Positions 12,382 to 16,633 of a DNA stretch of 16,633 bases are shown here, in pieces. How positions within the stretch are numbered: position 1 is the stretch's first letter; every line of letters starts with the position of its first letter. Source of the stretch: JADCCX01 sp031373545. GTDB taxonomy: Bacteria > Pseudomonadota > Alphaproteobacteria > Rhizobiales > Beijerinckiaceae. Under the pieces are notes generated by a model. That model ran no database searches. It was not told the origin of the DNA and was given only the letters and a program-made list of their open reading frames with translations. The stretch is from NCBI GenBank assembly GCA_031373545.1, contig JANMMT010000070.1, positions 1 through 16,633 on the forward strand. Direction: 5' to 3'. Position numbers and translations under genes: made by a program.

Positions 12382-13374
12382 TCAGTTTTCGGATGCAGGC
12401 TGCCAAATGGCGACCATGCCGTCAAGCGTCATGGCTTCGGCCTTGTCGGCCGCGCGCTCCAGATTGCGCGCCCAGCCTTCCAGCCCTGCCTGACGCGCGG
12501 ATTGCGCCAGCGTGCCCGCCAACGTGCTTGCCACGCTGCTTGCAAGGCCGAAATCCTGGAGACCTGAGGGCTTGCGCACGTCGCGCACGGGCAAATCCTT
12601 CGCCAGACCTTTTTCGCGCTCCAGCCAGGCCACAGCCTCGCGCTCACCGCCCACCTCATCGACCAGTTTGAGGCCAACCCCCTGTCGACCCGAGAACACG
12701 CGGCCATCGGACACGACCGCCAGTTCCGCATCGGTGAGGTTGCGGCGCGCTTTCACCATGCCCTTGAACCAATCGTAGCTCTCCTGCACCAGCGCGTTCA
12801 CTGCGGCGCGCGCCTCCGGCGAGGTCGGCTCCAGACCTGAAGGCGAGGCCTTGAGCGGGGCAGAGCGCACGACCTCGAATTTCACGCCCACCTTGTCGAG
12901 CAACTGGCTGACATTGGGAAACTGGAACAGCACGCCGATGGAACCCACCAGCGAGGTCTGCCGTGCGACGATCCGGTCCGCACCCAGTGCGGCGATGTAA
13001 CCGCCGGACGCCGCGAGGTTGTTGACCACCGCCACCACCGGCTTCTTCTCGGACACGCGACGAATGCCGTCATAAAGCGCTTCGGACCCCGGGACGGTGC
13101 CGCCGGGACTGTCGATGACCAGCAGCACAGCCTTGGCACTCGATGAGCGCAGGCCCTCCAGCAGGCGCAGTGTCGCGCGGTCGCCGGTGATCACACCACT
13201 GATCGTGACGCGCGCAAGATGATCGCCGCCGCCGCCAAAACCAGAGCGGCCGAACAAGCCGACGGCGAGGCCCACAACCGCCAGGCACCCCGCAACCACG
13301 GCCAGCACACGCCAGAGAGACAGGCGGCGCGTCAGCCTGCGACGTTCGGCCATTGTGTCGGCATCATAAGCCAT
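12382..13374 (-). CDS. sppA: Signal peptide peptidase SppA
   Basis: Membrane-anchored Ser/Lys protease that degrades leftover signal peptides in the membrane. 330 residues, the short (about 36 kDa) class. One membrane helix is at about 21-42 after a basic N-terminus (ERRRLTRRLSLWR). The protease domain has IDSPGGTVPGSEAL (88-100) and the nucleophile S123 in NNLAASGGYIAALGADRI. The general base is K175 in RSAPLKASPSG. The S-to-K spacing of 52 equals that of Bacillus subtilis SppA (S147/K199). The start is fixed by AAGGAG 7 bases before the ATG at 13374; the 36 residues upstream in the same frame are rejected. It is divergent from the barrel gene at 13542. Confidence 0.95.
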   Translation of the reverse strand: MAYDADTMAERRRLTRRLSLWRVLAVVAGCLAVVGLAVGLFGRSGFGGGGDHLARVTISGVITGDRATLRLLEGLRSSSAKAVLLVIDSPGGTVPGSEALYDGIRRVSEKKPVVAVVNNLAASGGYIAALGADRIVARQTSLVGSIGVLFQFPNVSQLLDKVGVKFEVVRSAPLKASPSGLEPTSPEARAAVNALVQESYDWFKGMVKARRNLTDAELAVVSDGRVFSGRQGVGLKLVDEVGGEREAVAWLEREKGLAKDLPVRDVRKPSGLQDFGLASSVASTLAGTLAQSARQAGLEGWARNLERAADKAEAMTLDGMVAIWQPASEN

Positions 13375-13381
13375 GGGCGTG

Positions 13382-13387
13382 CTCCTT
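13382..13387 (-). promoter_or_regulatory. sppA Shine-Dalgarno (decides start)
   Basis: AAGGAG on the coding strand, 7 bases before the ATG at 13374. It is a far better site than anything before the longer in-frame starts up to 13482. Confidence 0.85.
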
Positions 13388-13463
13388 GATTGCTGTGTGA
13401 CCTGCCATGGTGACGCAACGATGGCAAGGAAGTTGGCAAGGATGTTGGCAAGCAAGTTGAACT

Positions 13464-13479
13464 CTAACGCTCTGTTAAC
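13464..13479 (+). promoter_or_regulatory. CtrA-like box in the sppA / barrel-gene divergent region
   Basis: CTAA-N7-TTAAC matches the alphaproteobacterial CtrA site TTAA-N7-TTAAC at all but the first base, with correct spacing. It lies 63 bases before the barrel-protein ATG and 90 bases before the sppA ATG. A GANTC site (GATTC, 13528-13532) is 9 bases before the barrel-gene ATG. CtrA itself is not in the window; its presence is inferred from CcrM. Confidence 0.4.
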
Positions 13480-13541
13480 CATGCGCGTTTACCTATGGGA
13501 AAGATATGTGGCGTGGGCCACACAACTGATTCATCGGGAAT

Positions 13542-15191
13542 ATGACCCGCAACGCACGTATCCTTGCTGGCGTCTGCCTCGCAGCCTGGCTGCCCGTCTC
13601 GGGGGCATGGGCGCAGGGCCTGCGTGGCATCGACGACGATCCCGTCACCCGCGTCGGGCGCACGGCGGGGGACGCCGCGCGCAACAGTCCCCCCTCCATC
13701 CGCAGCACCGGGCCCAGCGACGGCCCTGACCGCCCCATTGCCGGCACAGTGAACCAGGCGACGCCCACCGGCTTTGCCGAACCCGGCCAGCGTCTGCGCC
13801 AGCAAAGCCAGCGCCGCCGCACGGGTGCCGCCCCCGGCCCCGCGCGGGTGCAAGAGCCGGATGTCAGCCAACCCGGCGGCACCGAGGCCACACGGCTGGA
13901 GGCCCGCCGTCCGCGCCAGCAGAGTTTCCGCACGCTGGAACGGCCCATCAACACTGCCGTCACGGCCCCCAGTGGTGAACAACTGGTGTTTCAGGGCCTG
14001 CCGCCCCCGCCCGTGCAACGCCGCCGCCGTGCGGTGGAACTCGAGCCCTACGCGCCGCTCGGGCTGCGGCTGGGCACGCTTCAGGTGTTTCCAACCTTTG
14101 ACATCACGACAGGTTTTGATTCAAACCCCGAGCGTCGCTCACCCAGCGCCGCACAGCCTGTGAAGGGCTCACCCCTGATCCGCGCCGAGGCGGGGTTGAC
14201 CGCGCGGTCCGATTGGTCGGTGCACGAGATCAACGGCGATCTGCGGCTGGGCTACACCAAGTATACATCCAACCCCAATTCCGATCGCCCCGAGGGGCAA
14301 CTGAAGCTGGGCGGCCGCTTTGACGTATCCAAGGATACGGCATTCGATGCCGAGATTCGCGGACGGATTGATTCGCAGACGCCCGGCTCCGCCAACTTGA
14401 CGGCCAGAGCCGAAGGCCGCCCGCTCACCTACCAGAGCGGCGCATCGCTGGGCGCAACACAGCGGTTCAACCGCCTCGCCCTTTCCGTTCAGGGCACGGT
14501 CGACCGGTCTGATTTCGATGATGCGAAACTCAGCAACGGGCAATCGCTCTCGCAGAAAGACCGCAACTTCACCCAGGCGGGCGTACGTCTGCGCAGCGCC
14601 TACGAGATCACGCCCGGCTTCATCCCCTTTGCTGAGGTGCTGCTGGACACGCGCAGCTATGACCAGCGCACCGATGTGAGCGGTTTCGAGCGCAACTCCA
14701 ACGGCGCGCAGCTGCGCCTGGGCACGAGCTATGAAATCTCGCGCATCGTCACTGCCGAGGTGGCTGCGGGTTATGGACTGCGCCGCTTCGAGGACCAGCG
14801 CCTGCGCGAGCTGCGCGGCCCTGTGGTGGAAGGCGCATTGACCTGGTCCGTGTCGCCGCTCACGACCGCCAAGCTGCGTGCTGCAACGACGTTCGATGAA
14901 ACTACGATCCAGAACGCATCGGGTGCCGTGACACGGCGGCTGTCGGCGGAGCTCAGCCACGCTTTCCTGCGCAACCTCATCTTGACGGCCACGGGAACTT
15001 TCTCCCGTGCGGATTACACAGGCGTCAATCGCACGGATGACACGCTGCGCGCGGCACTTGGCGTGGATTACAGCCTCACGCGCAACATCGTGTTAAGAGC
15101 CAGCTATGCGCATGAGCGCACGACATCCAACGTTCAGGGATCCAACGTTTCGGCCAATGTGTTTCTGTTCGGCACGCGGCTCCAGTACTGA
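13542..15191 (+). CDS. Outer-membrane beta-barrel protein (putative beta-barrel porin 2 type)
   Basis: 549 residues. Signal peptide at 1-24, with basic MTRNAR, a hydrophobic core and AWA before Q25 as the probable cleavage site. A long Pro/Arg/Gln-rich, probably disordered periplasmic segment follows at about 25-165 (RLRQQSQRRR, PPPPVQRRRR). The barrel runs from about 170 to the end, opening PLGLRLGTLQVFPTFDITTGFDSNP, a segment I associate with the BBP2_2 (beta-barrel porin 2) family of Rhizobiales. Many alternating amphipathic strands follow, and the last strand FLFGTRLQY ends in an aromatic residue as the BAM-recognised beta-signal requires. Substrate or role unknown; some relatives sit in polysaccharide export loci, but none is seen here. 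GGGA lies about 6 bases before the ATG. It is monocistronic and divergent from sppA. Confidence 0.85.
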   Translation: MTRNARILAGVCLAAWLPVSGAWAQGLRGIDDDPVTRVGRTAGDAARNSPPSIRSTGPSDGPDRPIAGTVNQATPTGFAEPGQRLRQQSQRRRTGAAPGPARVQEPDVSQPGGTEATRLEARRPRQQSFRTLERPINTAVTAPSGEQLVFQGLPPPPVQRRRRAVELEPYAPLGLRLGTLQVFPTFDITTGFDSNPERRSPSAAQPVKGSPLIRAEAGLTARSDWSVHEINGDLRLGYTKYTSNPNSDRPEGQLKLGGRFDVSKDTAFDAEIRGRIDSQTPGSANLTARAEGRPLTYQSGASLGATQRFNRLALSVQGTVDRSDFDDAKLSNGQSLSQKDRNFTQAGVRLRSAYEITPGFIPFAEVLLDTRSYDQRTDVSGFERNSNGAQLRLGTSYEISRIVTAEVAAGYGLRRFEDQRLRELRGPVVEGALTWSVSPLTTAKLRAATTFDETTIQNASGAVTRRLSAELSHAFLRNLILTATGTFSRADYTGVNRTDDTLRAALGVDYSLTRNIVLRASYAHERTTSNVQGSNVSANVFLFGTRLQY

Positions 15192-15229
15192 GCGTTCAGC
15201 CAAGGCATAATCGCGCACCAACGCAGACG

Positions 15230-15251
15230 CGAACCAACCGCACGCGGTTCG
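15230..15251 (+). terminator. Weak hairpin after the barrel gene
   Basis: CGAACC and GGTTCG, or alternatively AACCGC and GCGGTT within the same span, can pair 38-60 bases after the stop. No T-tract follows, so this is at best a weak or Rho-assisted end signal. The remainder of the 105-base gap to the convergent DUF1428 gene shows nothing else. Confidence 0.25.
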
Positions 15252-15296
15252 AACAGAGTTCCCCAGAGCCATGGTGGCCACGCTCCGCCCTCTGCC

Positions 15297-15650
15297 CTAA
15301 TCCGCGCTGTCGATCAGCGTCGCGAAGCCACCGTAGATCATGCGCTTGCCATCAAACGGCATCGTCAGCGCGTTCATCCGCTCATCTTCCATCAGAGCTT
15401 GCATGCCAACATCGCGTGTCGCCTTGTCGGGCCACTCGATCCAGCTGAATACGACCGTCTCGTCCTCATTTGCAGCAACCGCCCGCTTGAAATCCGTTAC
15501 CTTGCCGTTCGGTACATCGTCGCCCCAGGCGTCGACGACGCGCAAGGCACCCTTTTCCTGAAAGAGGGCGTGGGTGGAACAGGCATGGTCAAGATAAGCC
15601 TGCTTGCTGGCTGTGGGTACAGCGAGGATGCAACCGTCGATATAACGCAT
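15297..15650 (-). CDS. DUF1428 family protein
   Basis: 117 residues, standard for this small alpha/beta family of unknown function with a ferredoxin-like fold related to antibiotic-monooxygenase/dimeric barrel proteins. It opens MRYIDGCILAVPTASKQAYLD and contains VVDAWGDDVPNGKVTDFKRAV, ETVVFSWIEWPDKATRD and MNALTMPFDGKRMIYGGF, the last being the most family-typical segment. The start at 15650 is fixed by AAGGGAG 7 bases upstream; the 31 residues further upstream in frame lack support. It is divergent from the TetR gene across 261 bases. DUF1428 genes often accompany SRPBCC/AHSA1 and VOC genes, which fits the SRPBCC start at the right edge. Cytoplasmic, function unknown. Confidence 0.88.
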   Translation of the reverse strand: MRYIDGCILAVPTASKQAYLDHACSTHALFQEKGALRVVDAWGDDVPNGKVTDFKRAVAANEDETVVFSWIEWPDKATRDVGMQALMEDERMNALTMPFDGKRMIYGGFATLIDSAD

Positions 15651-15856
15651 GATTTGTCTCCCTTTTGCTCGGCAGGTGAACGCGGCTCTGCAGCGCGCGT
15701 GGGGGGCGTGTGCCCTGCGCCGCCCTGAAGCTTCCATCCACATTGGCTGTTAAATATGACCATCTTAGATTTTCCCGACATGAAGAGACGGACCTCGACT
15801 GCCGGCTGAGTGCAGGTGGCCCGCCTGTCACGATCTGCACAAAATCTGAAGGGCCG

Positions 15857-15885
15857 TTGACAACATACCAACTGGTCTGTATGTT
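15857..15885 (+). promoter_or_regulatory. tetR promoter with embedded operator
   Basis: TTGACA (15857-15862) and TATGTT (15880-15885) are separated by exactly 17 bases, a strong sigma-70-type promoter. The spacer and -10 box are covered by the inverted repeat AACATAC-N10-GTATGTT (15862-15868 and 15879-15885). A second, overlapping imperfect dyad, ATACCA-AC-TGGTCT (15866-15878 region), is also visible. Repressor binding here would block polymerase, so autoregulation of the TetR gene is the natural reading. Confidence 0.7.
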
Positions 15886-15911
15886 TATCCCACATTGGAG
15901 ATTGTATCGGC

Positions 15912-16553
15912 ATGGTCCGCAGAGGCACCGCTCGCGAAAAAATCCTGGATGCGGCACTCAATCTGATCCGCACGAAAGGCTATGCGGCCACATCCATCGA
16001 CGAGCTTTGTTCGAAGTCGAGTGTCACCAAGGGCGCATTCTTCCACCATTTCGACAGCAAAGAGGCGCTTGGCGTCGCCGCCGCTGCCTATTGGTCGAAG
16101 ATGACCAGCGCATTGTTTGCCGCCGCCCCCTACCACCAGCATGCCGATCCGCTCGAGCGCGTCCTTGCCTATATTCAGTTCCGCCGTGACATCCTGCAGG
16201 GTGAGTTGGCCGAATTCACCTGTCTTGCCGGCACGATGGCGCAGGAGGTGCACCAGACCTCCCGCGCCATAGCGGATGCCTGTCACGCATCGATCAGCGA
16301 TCATGCGGCCACACTGGAGGCCGATATCGCGGCAGCCATGGCCAACTGCGGGATGAAGTCTGACGGATCGGCCACGGGCTGGAGCGCAGCCAGCCTCGCT
16401 CTCCACACCCAGGCGGTGCTGCAGGGCGCTTTCATTCTGGCGAAAGCAAAGGGCGGCCCCACTGTCGCCCAAGACAGCGTGGATCATCTCGCCCGCTATA
16501 TCAGGCTGCTGTTCGGGGCGGCCAAACCTCAAGGAGAATCCCATGAGCGTTGA
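15912..16553 (+). CDS. TetR/AcrR family transcriptional regulator
   Basis: 213 residues. The N-terminal TetR helix-turn-helix (about 8-54) is complete: REKILDAALNLIRTKGYAATS, then the recognition helix region SSVTKGAFFHHFDSKEALG. The remaining all-helical ligand-binding half has AYIQFRRDI, CLAGTMAQEVHQTS and LHTQAVLQGAFILAKAKGG, similar to TetR_C-type repressors that control detoxification or small-molecule genes. The ATG at 15912 follows a well-formed promoter whose spacer holds a palindromic operator. The stop overlaps the following SRPBCC gene by 11 bases, so the two are co-transcribed and probably regulated together. The ligand cannot be predicted. Confidence 0.93.
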   Translation: MVRRGTAREKILDAALNLIRTKGYAATSIDELCSKSSVTKGAFFHHFDSKEALGVAAAAYWSKMTSALFAAAPYHQHADPLERVLAYIQFRRDILQGELAEFTCLAGTMAQEVHQTSRAIADACHASISDHAATLEADIAAAMANCGMKSDGSATGWSAASLALHTQAVLQGAFILAKAKGGPTVAQDSVDHLARYIRLLFGAAKPQGESHER

Positions 16554-16633
16554 CAATGTCTCCCCACCCACGGCTTTCGAGCAGCACGAACTCGTCCTGA
16601 CGCGCATCATCGATGCACCACCTGCTGCGCTCT
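16543..16633 (+). CDS. SRPBCC/AHSA1 domain protein (N-terminus only, cut by window edge)
   Basis: Only the first 30 codons are present. The peptide includes FEQHELVLTRIIDAPPAAL, the characteristic first strand of the AHSA1 (Aha1 C-terminal-like) branch of the SRPBCC/START fold. AAGGAG (16531-16536) sits 6 bases before the ATG at 16543, which overlaps the tetR 3' end by 11 bases. Such genes commonly form operons with small regulators and with DUF1428 or VOC genes; the ligand is unknown. Family call is from a short fragment. Confidence 0.7.
   Translation, partial: MSVDNVSPPTAFEQHELVLTRIIDAPPAAL

Noticed and set aside
13375..13482. N-terminal extension of SppA
   Set aside because: The ATG at 13374 has AAGGAG at 7 bases, and the extension would disrupt the normal short basic N-terminus before the membrane helix.
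14169..14960. 263-codon minus-strand frame
   Set aside because: It is antisense to the outer-membrane barrel gene, which has a signal peptide and beta-signal.
15651..15743. N-terminal extension of the DUF1428 protein
   Set aside because: Family homology starts at MRYIDG, with AAGGGAG directly upstream of that ATG.
1..16633. CRISPR arrays, tRNA/rRNA genes, insertion sequences, phage or conjugation genes
   Set aside because: No regularly spaced repeats, cloverleaf signatures, transposase motifs or long terminal inverted repeats were seen while reading both strands.

Overview
This 16.6 kb window is GC-rich, densely packed chromosomal DNA from an alphaproteobacterium. The evidence is a CcrM-type GANTC methyltransferase next to rnhB, an Irr-type Fur regulator with the DHHHFY heme-binding signature, an sppA-ihfB-lapA row, and an outer-membrane barrel protein of a type common in Hyphomicrobiales (Rhizobiales). 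A Hyphomicrobiales-like host is the best guess from gene content. I saw no tRNA, rRNA, IS element, CRISPR array or phage gene. No intergenic stretch exceeds 300 bases; the longest is about 261 bases (15651-15911) and holds the tetR promoter/operator.

Layout. Positions 1-4076 are a minus-strand row: irr, ftsK, then a Zur-like Fur protein cut by the window edge. Two metalloregulators therefore flank the division DNA translocase. Positions 4199-8214 are a plus-strand row, fmt-truA-priA (initiator tRNA formylation, tRNA pseudouridylation, replication restart). A 23-bp tandem duplication sits over the fmt start. Positions 8219-10046 are minus-strand rnhB-ccrM, convergent with priA across only 4 bases. 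Positions 10130-10705 encode an unrecognised protein with a predicted C-terminal membrane anchor; its 3' end overlaps the next, convergent gene by 32 bases. Positions 10674-13374 are the minus-strand row sppA-ihfB-lapA-OCD-family dehydrogenase. Divergent from sppA is a signal-peptide outer-membrane beta-barrel gene (13542-15191). The right edge (15297-16633) holds a DUF1428 gene, a divergent TetR regulator with an operator inside its own promoter, and the start of an SRPBCC/AHSA1 gene overlapping tetR.

Functionally most of the window is core: cell division and chromosome segregation (ftsK), cell-cycle methylation (ccrM), replication restart (priA), RNA-DNA hybrid repair (rnhB), nucleoid architecture (ihfB), translation (fmt, truA), envelope quality control (sppA, lapA) and metal homeostasis (irr, zur). 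I found no obvious new multi-gene system.

The most unusual signals are non-coding or start-site features. (i) ftsK and ccrM share a nearly identical 21-22 base leader immediately before their ATGs, both without a Shine-Dalgarno. (ii) A 15-bp inverted repeat lies inside the 5' end of ccrM, within an N-terminal extension absent from the classical 358-residue enzyme. (iii) A tandem duplication at fmt creates an 8-codon upstream minicistron overlapping the true start.
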